The notes beneath the pieces were generated by a model, which was not told where the DNA came from, made no database searches, and worked only from the letters and a program-made list of their open reading frames with translations. DNA of 64,000 nt from Spirosoma fluviale (GTDB lineage Bacteria > Bacteroidota > Bacteroidia > Cytophagales > Cyclobacteriaceae): the NCBI GenBank assembly GCA_945868725.1, contig CAMBMU010000002.1, positions 1 through 64,000 on the forward strand, written 5' to 3'. The translations under genes were made by a program, and so were the position numbers. Shown piece after piece: positions 8,019 through 16,529 of this stretch (position 1 is its first letter; every line of letters begins with the position of its first letter).

Positions 8019-9338
8019 ATGTACGACGCCTTTATCTCGCATATCCGACAAAGCACACTTTTTGAACCCAACAAACGCTACCTAATGGCCTGCAGTGGCG
8101 GACTAGATAGCATGGCTTTGGCGCATCTACTTCACGCGGCGGAGATTCAACTAGAGCTTGCTCATGTCAATTTTAGCTTGCGTGGCACAGAAAGCGATGG
8201 AGACGAAGAATTTGTAAAAAACTGGGCTCAGGACCATTCTTTACCCATCTACATTCACCAGGCCAACACGGTTGAATGGGCAGATAAAAAAGGCATTTCC
8301 ATACAGATGGCCGCCCGAGAAATCCGCTACCAGTTTTTTGAAGAGATTAGAAATGAGAAAAATTTGGAAGGCATCATCCTGGCCCATCACCAAGATGATC
8401 AGCTAGAGACTATTTTTCTTAACCTGGTAAGAGGCACCGGCATAGAAGGACTTTATGGTATGAGCGCCCGTCGTGGTTGGTTGATTCGTCCACTTCTTCC
8501 TTTTTCAAGAGCACAACTTGTATCCTATATGGAGGAGGTCAAGCAAACTTGGCGGGAAGATCGATCCAATGCTTCCAGCGACTACAAAAGGAATAAGCTG
8601 CGCCATAGCGGACTACCTGCCATTTACAACCTGGAACCCGATACACGACAGAATCTCTTGCAGAGCTTTGAGCGGTTAAAAGATACTGGCAAGGCCTTTT
8701 CAGGCCTGTTTGAACTCTGGAAGGCAGAACATGTTCGTGAGCAGCAGGGAATCAGCTTTCTTGCCTACAAATCTTTGAGCAACATGCCAGGAGTTACCTC
8801 TTTACTTTATTTTTGGTTGAGGCCTTACGGGTTTAATTCAGATCAAGCTTTAACCCTTTCAAAAAGCTTAGAAGCCATCCAGCCAGGCAAATTGTTGCGT
8901 AGCGCGACGTATGAACTCAGTCTAGACCGAGAAGAGCTACTGCTGTATCCTATCCCTATAGCATTCCCTGAGCTTGAACTTCCTTTTGGAACTCCTTTTT
9001 TTGAACTTCCAGAAGGCGGGTACCACCTGACTTGGGGCCTCCCTCAAAAAGAAATCGATCGGAATCCAGCAAATGCAGTATTCGATTTGGACTGCTTGGA
9101 GTTTCCGCTTCAAATCCGGAGTTGGCAGGAAGGAGACCGTTTTAATCCATTAGGAATGCAATCCGAAAAGAAAATTTCCGACTTCCTGATTGATAATAAA
9201 GTGCCATTTGCCTTAAAAAAAGAGGTAAAAGTCCTAGTTTCAGGAAATAAAATAGCCTGGGTAGTTGGCATGCGGATTGCTGATTGGGCAAAAGTGGGCC
9301 CAGCCGCCCAAAAATGCTTGCACATACAAAAACGCTAA
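8019..9338 (+). CDS. tilS: tRNA(Ile)-lysidine synthetase
   Basis: 439 aa. The PP-loop ATP pyrophosphatase motif SGGLDS is at residues 26-31, and the domain continues with LAHVNFSLRGTESDGDEEFV and ILAHHQDDQLETIFLNLVRG, both diagnostic of TilS. The C-terminal part (LQIRSWQEGDRFNPLGM, then KKISDFLIDNKVP) is the TilS C-terminal substrate-binding domain. The enzyme changes C34 of the tRNA-Ile CAU anticodon to lysidine so that AUA is read as Ile, an essential step. The stop is 3 bp before the next gene, so the two are probably an operon. Confidence 0.95.
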   Translation: MYDAFISHIRQSTLFEPNKRYLMACSGGLDSMALAHLLHAAEIQLELAHVNFSLRGTESDGDEEFVKNWAQDHSLPIYIHQANTVEWADKKGISIQMAAREIRYQFFEEIRNEKNLEGIILAHHQDDQLETIFLNLVRGTGIEGLYGMSARRGWLIRPLLPFSRAQLVSYMEEVKQTWREDRSNASSDYKRNKLRHSGLPAIYNLEPDTRQNLLQSFERLKDTGKAFSGLFELWKAEHVREQQGISFLAYKSLSNMPGVTSLLYFWLRPYGFNSDQALTLSKSLEAIQPGKLLRSATYELSLDREELLLYPIPIAFPELELPFGTPFFELPEGGYHLTWGLPQKEIDRNPANAVFDLDCLEFPLQIRSWQEGDRFNPLGMQSEKKISDFLIDNKVPFALKKEVKVLVSGNKIAWVVGMRIADWAKVGPAAQKCLHIQKR

Positions 9339-9341
9339 GCC

Positions 9342-9857
9342 ATGAGAAATCCTTTTTCCAAAACCTATGAGCCCCAAGAACTGCGGATGTTTGATTTCCT
9401 GCAAGGCATCAAATTTTTCGAGCTGCTCAAGCAGCAGGAACTCGCTCGTTTTTTACCCACCATGCACGAGCGGAAATATGTCCGTGATGAAGTGATTTTT
9501 TTTAGCAAAGACCCAAGCCAAGCCCTCTACCTCATTCGAAAAGGCCAGGTAGATCTGACCATCGATCTAAGTGAGAATTTTGAAACCATCATGCAACTCA
9601 AACGAGGAGATGCCTTCGGTGAAAATTCTCTTCTGGAAAACTCGAAAAGAACTTACACCGCCCTGGTGAGCTCGGATGAAGCAGAATTACTAGTGATCCC
9701 ACAGTTTGCCCTACTGGAGATCTTTAACAACAATCCAAAAATCAAGGCAAAAATGATGTCCTCTCTGGCTGAATTTTACAACGCCAACAACCAACGCCTT
9801 TTCCGGTCCTACCGCGAGTCTTTTGGGTTCTTTAGCCTGAGACAAATGTTTGAATAG
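9342..9857 (+). CDS. Cyclic nucleotide-binding-domain protein without a DNA-binding domain
   Basis: 171 aa. The central part is a cNMP-binding beta-roll: LYLIRKGQVDLTI, then KRGDAFGENSLLENSKRTYTA with the conserved GxxFGE-like phosphate-binding cassette (here GDAFGENSLL). Crp/Fnr regulators add a helix-turn-helix after residue 150; this protein ends at FFSLRQMFE with no such domain, so it is more likely a sensor or partner protein than a transcription factor. The classical cassette Arg falls in or near SKRTYTA, so cyclic nucleotide binding is plausible but unproved. It lies 3 bp after tilS, suggesting co-expression. Confidence 0.75.
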   Translation: MRNPFSKTYEPQELRMFDFLQGIKFFELLKQQELARFLPTMHERKYVRDEVIFFSKDPSQALYLIRKGQVDLTIDLSENFETIMQLKRGDAFGENSLLENSKRTYTALVSSDEAELLVIPQFALLEIFNNNPKIKAKMMSSLAEFYNANNQRLFRSYRESFGFFSLRQMFE

Positions 9858-10001
9858 TGGAGCATAAAAAAAATATACGACGCACTTTAAAAAAACAGTG
9901 CCTTCGCAACGAACTTAATCCAGAAGCGGTTTCAATTCCTAAATATCCCTTATTAACTTAGGGTCGAATTTTAGGCAATCAAACCAAAAAAATATAAAAC
10001 C

Positions 10002-10937
10002 ATGAGCAAAGTAACCGTTGTTGGGGCAGGAAACGTAGGTGCCACCTGTGCCGATGTGTTGGCATACCGCGAGGTAGCTGAAGAAATCGTATTAGTGGAC
10101 ATCAAAGAGGGCATTGCAGAAGGTAAGGCACTTGACATTTGGCAAAAAGCACCCATCAATCAATACGATAGTCGTACTGTTGGCAGCACGAATGATTACA
10201 GCAAAACTGCAAATTCGGATGTGGTAGTCATCACCTCAGGACTTCCAAGAAAACCAGGGATGACCCGCGATGATTTGATAGAAACCAATGCTGGAATCGT
10301 GAAGTCTGTGACTGAAAATGTAGCGAAACACTCTCCAAATGCCATCATCATCGTAGTTTCCAATCCTTTGGATGTGATGACTTACCAAGCACATTTAACT
10401 TCTGGGTTTTCAAGAAATAAAGTGATAGGTATGGCAGGAATTTTGGATACCGCCCGCTACCGTGCCTTCTTGGCCGAAGAATTGAATGTCTCTGGGAAAG
10501 AAATCCAGGCAATCTTAATGGGAGGCCATGGGGACACCATGGTTCCACTTCCACGCTATACCACTGTGGCAGGTATCCCTGTCACTGAATTAGTTTCAAA
10601 AGATAAGCTAGACGCCATTATCGAGCGCACCAAATTTGGAGGGGGCGAGCTGGTAAAGCTAATGGGTACCTCTGCATGGTATGCACCAGGTGCTGCTGCT
10701 GCACAAATGGTGGAAGCCATCTTGAAAAACCAAAGAAGGGTATTTCCAGTATGCATCAAGCTGGATGGAGAATATGGTATTAATGACTGCTACCTTGGCG
10801 TCCCTGTCATCCTTGGCAAAAACGGCGTCGAAAAAGTAATCGAACTGGATCTGAATGCAGAAGAAAAGCAATTGCTAGAAACCTCCAGAGGTCACGTAAA
10901 AGAAGTGATGCAAGTTTTGGATCGCTTGAGCAACTAA
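10002..10937 (+). CDS. mdh: Malate dehydrogenase (LDH-like type)
   Basis: 311 aa, full length for the LDH-like MDH group. The Rossmann motif GAGNVG is at residues 8-13. The substrate loop GLPRKPGMTRDDL carries the conserved Arg pair, and MGGHGDTMVPL contains the catalytic His. It interconverts malate and oxaloacetate with NAD in the TCA cycle. It seems to be its own transcription unit: 144 bp separate it from the cNMP-binding gene and a strong terminator follows at 10961. A box TAACTTAG at 9954-9961 resembles the -7 element (7 of 8) but lacks a -33 partner. Strong call. Confidence 0.96.
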   Translation: MSKVTVVGAGNVGATCADVLAYREVAEEIVLVDIKEGIAEGKALDIWQKAPINQYDSRTVGSTNDYSKTANSDVVVITSGLPRKPGMTRDDLIETNAGIVKSVTENVAKHSPNAIIIVVSNPLDVMTYQAHLTSGFSRNKVIGMAGILDTARYRAFLAEELNVSGKEIQAILMGGHGDTMVPLPRYTTVAGIPVTELVSKDKLDAIIERTKFGGGELVKLMGTSAWYAPGAAAAQMVEAILKNQRRVFPVCIKLDGEYGINDCYLGVPVILGKNGVEKVIELDLNAEEKQLLETSRGHVKEVMQVLDRLSN

Positions 10938-10960
10938 TCTGATCCTTGCCGGATCAATGG

Positions 10961-11004
10961 CCTAAGACACTTTCCACTGCGTAAAGTTTCTTAGGTCTTT
11001 TTTT
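10961..11004 (+). terminator. Intrinsic terminator after mdh
   Basis: CCTAAGA-C-ACTTT pairs with AAAGT-T-TCTTAGG (12 pairs, one mismatch) across a 9-nt loop, followed by TCTTTTTTT. A smaller GATCC/GGATC hairpin lies just before it. It should end the mdh transcript before the 896-aa gene. Confidence 0.85.
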
Positions 11005-11034
11005 ACTCCATTTACTTCTACTCGATACTTCAAC

Positions 11035-13725
11035 TTGAAAATCTGGAAAAGTTTGTTGGTCATTCTAGTGCTATCCCTCGTTAGCTGGGGAGGCTATGAA
11101 GTATACCAACGATTTATTCAGTCCAGAACCATCAACAGCCTTGAACTGATTTCGAGTGATGCCGTATTCTTATTCGAAACTCAACAAGCCGATTTTGCAT
11201 GGCAGGAGCTTCGAAACCAACCCATCTGGACAGCTCTATCGCGATTTCCAGCTTTTCAATCCTTAGATCGCCAATTAAACTCCTTAGATAGCCTAGTGGG
11301 CGAAGCAGGTTTTGTGACCAAAACCCTCCGAAACAAACAGGTGACTGTAAGCTATCACGCGGTAGGAACAGACAAATTTAGTCTGTTGTATACCCTGAAT
11401 TTCGATTCCAATTCCCCTTCAGAACTCTTGGACAAACTGAAATCCAAGGCACCCAGGACTACTCGATTTCAAACACGGAAATACAGCGAGCAAGAGATTT
11501 ATGATGTATTGGATGCAAACAATAGCATCCAATGGTCTAGTACTGTCCTCAATAATGTGCTGCTTATTTCTTCCTCCTCTTTTGTAATTGAAGAAGCAAT
11601 TCGATTTTACCTCAGTGAGGATGCAAACCCAATTTCCACGAAGCTAGGAGATAACTTACCCAATTCAGAAGGCTTGGGCAGACTAATTCTTTCTTCAAAA
11701 GGACTGTCCAAGCTTGTAAGCGGAGTGATTGCAGACAAAACCTCGGCAGCGCTTCAAGAGTTGCAGACCACAGATTTATTACTTGCCTTGACTTTAACAT
11801 TTGAAGACAACCAACTTGTTTTTAAGGGCCCAATCCAAGGACTGCCTGAAGTAGATTTTTTACCCTCCGTCCAGGCTGAACTTGCAGGATTTGAAAACTT
11901 AATTCCCACGCGTACACAGTCCATCACACAGGTCAACTTGAAGGATAACTACGAAGCGCAGAAACTACGAAACAGCTCCTTTGTTCCCAAATCCACAGTC
12001 AGTGGGGAGGTTCAAACTCGATTAATCGATCGGGGATTTTTGGATTTACTCAGTGGCGAACAGTATTTTATTGAAATGGAGCCCCTATCTGCACCCCAAA
12101 AAAATATTGCGCTTCTAGTAAAGTTGGAGAATCTAGAACAAGCCTGGAAAATCCTCAAGGAATACCGAGACACCACTGAATTTGATCCTACAGAACAATA
12201 CTTACAAAAGGAAATTTTATTTTTTCCTGAAGAAGATTTCCCTGCACACCTATTCAATGGACGATTTGTAGGGTTTGAACAAACCTTTGTCTGCCAAGTG
12301 GGACAGGTTCTGCTGATGAGCAACTCTGCCAATGGCATGAGAGGCTTATTAGATGACTATACTCAAGGAAATACCTGGGCAAAAAAGGAGAACGAAACTA
12401 AACCCCGCTTATCACCCGCTGCTGGCTATAGCAAAACTTTCCTCCTCCAAAAAATCTGGCCAAGTTGGGTTCAAACTACCAACCCTCGCTGGAGTACATT
12501 TATCCAGAAATACGAAACGGAGTTGAAGGCATTCACTAGCTTGGGATTGCGTATCCACCAAAATTCTAAAGGAAAGGAAGCAATACTCACCTTGGGCTAC
12601 ACCAGTGCCGCTGTTCCCCTTGTAGATGTCAATAAAACTTTTGAATTGGCATCTGGCAAAGAAGTAGCCCTTCCTGAAAATCTAATTTTTGGTCCTAAAG
12701 CAATCAAAAATTTCAATGATAACACGGAAGACCTTGTAGTTCAAGACCAAAATCATGTCTTGTATGTCATCAATTCAGCTGGCGAGCAAGTATACAACCA
12801 AGCTTTAACTGGCCCTATTCTATCCGAAACCTATCAAATAGATTATTTCAAAAATGGCAAATTACAGCTCGTACTTGCTACAGCGGATCAGATCTATGCC
12901 ATAGACCGTCTAGGAGATCCTTTACCTGGATTCCCTAAGGCAATACCTGGAGAAAAAATCACCCATCTCAGCGTGCTTGACTATGACCAAACGCTAGATT
13001 ACCGCTTCTTTTTAGCAACTGAAAAGGGGAATTTATGGTTGCTAGACAAAATGGGAAAGGAGTTGGAAAACTGGAACCCACTGCCTCTAGGAGAACCTAC
13101 CAATGGGACTCCCTTTCATGCTCGCGTACCGGGAAAAGGTGATTTTATGGTAGTGCTAGGCATCTCTGGGGACTTGCATTTCTTTAGCCGTAAAGGCGAA
13201 TCTCGAAGCGGATCCCCTCTCCAGCTCCCAGACGGAATTGCTAGCCCTCTTATTTTTAATAAGACAGGCACCCCAATACTTCAAGCCGTCACAACTGGTG
13301 GGGAAATCCTTGATATTTCCTTCTCCGGGGAAATCATCAAGAAAACCCAAGCACAAAAATCAAATCGAGACGATAAATTTCGAAGCCTAAGTGATCAAAA
13401 GGGCAGCTCCTCGCTTCTTGCCTTAGAACAATTCAATAAAATACAGCTTTTTGATAGTCAACAGCGTCTGCTGATGACTCTCCCCTTGGCTGGAGGTAAA
13501 GCCTGGATAGGTTATTTTGATTTTGGCACGTCACGAAGAATTATTGCAGTCACCGACCTAGAGCAGGGATTGGGATACCTGTATGACCTAGAAGGGAATC
13601 TACTGATCAGCTCACCACTTCAAAGTGAAGGTGAGATCCAATTGAGCCACCTGCCTAGTCAAGGGCAATACCTAATTCGTACACGCTACGGGAAAACGCT
13701 CTTGGAATACCTAATCCCAGACTAG
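11035..13725 (+). CDS. Large membrane-anchored envelope protein of unknown function (TTG start)
   Basis: 896 aa. An N-terminal hydrophobic segment (residues 4-21, SLLVILVLSLVSWGGYEV) would anchor it in the inner membrane or act as an uncleaved signal; the rest looks periplasmic. The first 500 residues alternate helix and strand with many Leu/Ser and no motif I recognise. From about residue 560 there are repeated strands of the type YVINSAGEQVYNQAL, YAIDRLGDPLPGFPK, LWLLDKMGKELENW and LHFFSRKGESRSG. These read like blades of a PQQ/WD-type beta-propeller, as in BamB-like proteins. No ATG exists near the start, so TTG at 11035 is used. It stands alone between the mdh terminator and a convergent operon. 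Function unknown. Confidence 0.75.
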   Translation: MKIWKSLLVILVLSLVSWGGYEVYQRFIQSRTINSLELISSDAVFLFETQQADFAWQELRNQPIWTALSRFPAFQSLDRQLNSLDSLVGEAGFVTKTLRNKQVTVSYHAVGTDKFSLLYTLNFDSNSPSELLDKLKSKAPRTTRFQTRKYSEQEIYDVLDANNSIQWSSTVLNNVLLISSSSFVIEEAIRFYLSEDANPISTKLGDNLPNSEGLGRLILSSKGLSKLVSGVIADKTSAALQELQTTDLLLALTLTFEDNQLVFKGPIQGLPEVDFLPSVQAELAGFENLIPTRTQSITQVNLKDNYEAQKLRNSSFVPKSTVSGEVQTRLIDRGFLDLLSGEQYFIEMEPLSAPQKNIALLVKLENLEQAWKILKEYRDTTEFDPTEQYLQKEILFFPEEDFPAHLFNGRFVGFEQTFVCQVGQVLLMSNSANGMRGLLDDYTQGNTWAKKENETKPRLSPAAGYSKTFLLQKIWPSWVQTTNPRWSTFIQKYETELKAFTSLGLRIHQNSKGKEAILTLGYTSAAVPLVDVNKTFELASGKEVALPENLIFGPKAIKNFNDNTEDLVVQDQNHVLYVINSAGEQVYNQALTGPILSETYQIDYFKNGKLQLVLATADQIYAIDRLGDPLPGFPKAIPGEKITHLSVLDYDQTLDYRFFLATEKGNLWLLDKMGKELENWNPLPLGEPTNGTPFHARVPGKGDFMVVLGISGDLHFFSRKGESRSGSPLQLPDGIASPLIFNKTGTPILQAVTTGGEILDISFSGEIIKKTQAQKSNRDDKFRSLSDQKGSSSLLALEQFNKIQLFDSQQRLLMTLPLAGGKAWIGYFDFGTSRRIIAVTDLEQGLGYLYDLEGNLLISSPLQSEGEIQLSHLPSQGQYLIRTRYGKTLLEYLIPD

Positions 13726-13765
13726 TCGGCCTATTTTTTAAGATGGCATTTTGAGTTAGACTAAA

Positions 13766-15379
13766 TTAGTCCTTCACCTCAAAAAATGTACGGCTCATAC
13801 TCAGCTTACCTCCAACATTCACCTGCTCCCAGTGCACAAAAGTTCCCGCCAGGCTCGGAAGATTGACCCTCACTTCCTTCCCATTTGTTTGCCAATTCAG
13901 CACCGTTCGCCAATCTGGAATTCGTGAGGTAGTAGAAGGCTGGACAAACTGGTCTCTGTCGATGATCACCGAGGGTTGAATCCCTGGGTAATCAAAAAAC
14001 CGTGCCGCAGGAGCTAGTGGAAATAAACCAAAATTATTGGCATAACTCGAAAAACTAAGTACACCTGGATAGGTGCGATCATTCAGGTAAAACTCACGGT
14101 TGAGCACCTCTAGTCGCTGAAGAAATTTTGGATTAAAGGAGGCCAAAAGATCCGAATCAAATACGGGCATCGCATCGATTAGAATCAAGGGATTGGTATC
14201 GAAAACACCTTTATCCGCTTCATTCAACAGTAGGAAAGTTTTCTTTTTGTCCTTTAGACGAACCGCAACGCTAGGGACATATTCTTTTAACACCGTTTCC
14301 ACTTCTTCAAACCTAGTGTAGTCGTCTAAGTTGAATCTATAATCTTCAACAAAGCCTGTGACTACTTCCAAAGAGTCCTGGTCAGACACTTCCAAATACT
14401 CCTGCTGAACCACAGCTGCTTTGAGAAGAGATTGAAGGTAGGCAAGATCCTCTTGCGACAAGGATAGTTCAGGGAAACTGAAATTCGTTCGGAAGCTCGT
14501 TTTGATTAATGGGGAAACCATTTCTAAGCCAGGCATCTCTTCTCCATTTTCAAGTTGCAGGATCAATCGATCCCAGTGTCGCAAGCCTCCAGCATCAAAG
14601 ACAAGCACACCCCGCTCGTCCACATGATCTGTAAACAGCGCACTTTTTGCTCCATGAAGGGAAAGGAAATAAGTAAGTGCAGTATCCAAAGAAGCAACTT
14701 TCGCTTGAACCAGATGTCCAAAAAGCTCGGGGAGCAAGGGCTGAGGGGTTAAATTTTCATACACATCGGCAGCAGGCAACTGCTTTTGTTCTTCCACTAA
14801 GAATGGATTGGCAATAGAAATTCCCGAAGCCACTACCCGTCCTTCAGCAGTGCTCGAAGAACCAAAATTGACAACAGCCCCCTTTTCGTAGGATTTAGTA
14901 GGTTGCGAAATTTGGCGATTGGAGGATTTAAGCTCTTTGGGTGGAATTTTAGGGTTGATGATCGTAACCAGCTGCTGTGCGATCCCTTGATTCAAATCCA
15001 AATACGGGCTGATACGGGTATAAACACGTAACAAATACTGGTCGGAAGGAATTTGATCTGAAACTGGAATAAAATTCAAGGCATTTCCATCCTGAAGGGG
15101 CACTTTGACATGTGTGATTGAGTTGGAATTGCGATCAACCAATTCGGCATACAGCACCTGTGAAGAAGTGGCTTGCTCACCCAAACTAACCTTGGCTTCA
15201 AACCAGATTTTCTCGCCAGAAAAATAGAGCGTCTTTGGGGTATGGAAAAAAACTTGCTCCTTTAGAACATTTGCTGACTGCCCCATGCTTGTACCTACAA
15301 GCCCAAGGAAGCACAGCAACCCACAAATGAGGGCTTTAAGGCTGCTTATTTTTTTTGAGGATATCTTCAGGGTTTGCAT
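13766..15379 (-). CDS. Secreted MG2-like protein, last gene of the TonB receptor operon
   Basis: 537 aa from the ATG at 15379. The track start at 15466 would overlap the DUF4249 gene and put 29 residues before the signal peptide (MQTLKISSKKISSLKALICG onward, cleaved near SMGQ). Residues 35-140 (VFFHTPKTLYFSGEKIWFEAKV, YAELVDRNSNSITHVKVPL) resemble the macroglobulin-like MG2 strand pattern of large Bacteroidota envelope proteins. The rest is beta-rich and unassigned; the segment PLILIDAMPVFDSDLLASF resembles a plug-like turn but no barrel follows. It starts 4 bp after the DUF4249 stop, so it is very probably co-translated. The partner role with the receptor is inferred from position. Confidence 0.75.
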   Translation of the reverse strand: MQTLKISSKKISSLKALICGLLCFLGLVGTSMGQSANVLKEQVFFHTPKTLYFSGEKIWFEAKVSLGEQATSSQVLYAELVDRNSNSITHVKVPLQDGNALNFIPVSDQIPSDQYLLRVYTRISPYLDLNQGIAQQLVTIINPKIPPKELKSSNRQISQPTKSYEKGAVVNFGSSSTAEGRVVASGISIANPFLVEEQKQLPAADVYENLTPQPLLPELFGHLVQAKVASLDTALTYFLSLHGAKSALFTDHVDERGVLVFDAGGLRHWDRLILQLENGEEMPGLEMVSPLIKTSFRTNFSFPELSLSQEDLAYLQSLLKAAVVQQEYLEVSDQDSLEVVTGFVEDYRFNLDDYTRFEEVETVLKEYVPSVAVRLKDKKKTFLLLNEADKGVFDTNPLILIDAMPVFDSDLLASFNPKFLQRLEVLNREFYLNDRTYPGVLSFSSYANNFGLFPLAPAARFFDYPGIQPSVIIDRDQFVQPSTTSRIPDWRTVLNWQTNGKEVRVNLPSLAGTFVHWEQVNVGGKLSMSRTFFEVKD

Positions 15380-15383
15380 GACA

Positions 15384-16529
15384 TTAATCTGTCCAAAACG
15401 AGGGCTTAAGTTTAGATGCATACAAGCTGCAATCGGTACATCTTCTTGAGGAAGGATAATAGCCAACTATAGTAGTTCCCACCATCAACGGTCTTGTGGG
15501 TACTACTGCTCCATTGCCAAAGATCTTTTGGTAATCCGTGGCCAAAATAGCTTCTTCTCCGATTACACAATCATTAAACTTTGGATCTAGGTAATTCCAG
15601 GGGCTTACCTCCACTTGATTAATGTAGATCCTCTTCTGGCGAATCACCCCTAGGCTGACCTGCCCGATAACGGGGTTTTTGGCTGCGTCCAAACTCTTAA
15701 TATTCCCACCAATCAAGGAAGGGAGTGGACTAAAGATCGAACCGATGTCCTCTGTATTTTTCTTTAAAATTTCCCAGAAAGGAACGTCCTTGGTAGCAAG
15801 TCCTTTTTGCGAAATAAGAATGCTGTAGCGTTCCATAATCCGCTCATCACCTTTAGGGATTTCGGTGATGGTTTTTTGGAAAACTACCTGATCCTTGAAT
15901 CGAGAGCTTGTTTCCAAAAGTATCCCAGGACTAGGCTCCGTCTTGAAGCAAAGTGAGGTTTGTTCTGCATCCTTGCGATCCCGTACATTTTTAAGTTCTG
16001 GAACATAGATGTAGGCCGTGCGTATTCTAGGCCGGTATATCCAGGTTTCTTCAAAGGTCCACAAAAAATCATCTGCATTGGCATTGCCTTGGGTAGATAC
16101 AAATACCTCTACCCCTTCCTCATCCTTCTTAAATCCTGCATCAATAATTACAGGAGTCACAATGGGCTGAAGACCTTCAGAAACATACCTTTCGCCAGAG
16201 CTAAGCTCTATTTCCAGCACATAACTTTGCTTTTCATCGATGTTTTTTTCGAAAACATAGGTTCCTACACCCGCTTCTTGTAGTGGAAAAATTTGTCCTC
16301 CAGCACTTTTGAGTACTACTTTGGCGCGGACCTCTGGAATAAATGCTGATGTAGCTCCCAGTGGAGCCGTTCGACTTAGTTTTAACTCACTTTTTAAACC
16401 CTCTGTGTCCAAATATCCTTCCACCACCAATACTCGCAATTCTGTAGCTGGCACTTCTGGTTCGTAAGGAGTCCTACATCCAGCAAGAGTTACGAAAAGA
16501 ATAAAAACTAAACCTATGGCTTTACGCAT
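15384..16529 (-). CDS. DUF4249 lipoprotein paired with TonB receptor
   Basis: 381 aa from the ATG at 16529; the track start at 16532 is an extra TTG codon. The lipobox is LAGC, so Cys18 is lipidated. The text TELRVLVVEGYLDTEG, LKLSRTAP and the C-terminal SSRRCTDCSLYAS-like Cys pair match DUF4249, a Bacteroidota family usually encoded next to TonB-dependent receptors. Its role is unknown; a SusD-like surface lid or substrate-binding partner is a reasonable guess only. The receptor's TGA and this ATG share one base (TGATG), so translation is coupled. Confidence 0.88.
   Translation of the reverse strand: MRKAIGLVFILFVTLAGCRTPYEPEVPATELRVLVVEGYLDTEGLKSELKLSRTAPLGATSAFIPEVRAKVVLKSAGGQIFPLQEAGVGTYVFEKNIDEKQSYVLEIELSSGERYVSEGLQPIVTPVIIDAGFKKDEEGVEVFVSTQGNANADDFLWTFEETWIYRPRIRTAYIYVPELKNVRDRKDAEQTSLCFKTEPSPGILLETSSRFKDQVVFQKTITEIPKGDERIMERYSILISQKGLATKDVPFWEILKKNTEDIGSIFSPLPSLIGGNIKSLDAAKNPVIGQVSLGVIRQKRIYINQVEVSPWNYLDPKFNDCVIGEEAILATDYQKIFGNGAVVPTRPLMVGTTIVGYYPSSRRCTDCSLYASKLKPSFWTD

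Noticed and set aside
13759-13771. GACTAAATTAGTC palindrome as a terminator for the MG2-like gene
   Set aside because: It overlaps the stop codon and has no T-run on either strand; too weak for a terminator.
15380-15466. Track start of the MG2-like protein at 15466
   Set aside because: It overlaps the DUF4249 gene and places 29 residues before a clear signal peptide; the ATG at 15379 removes both problems.
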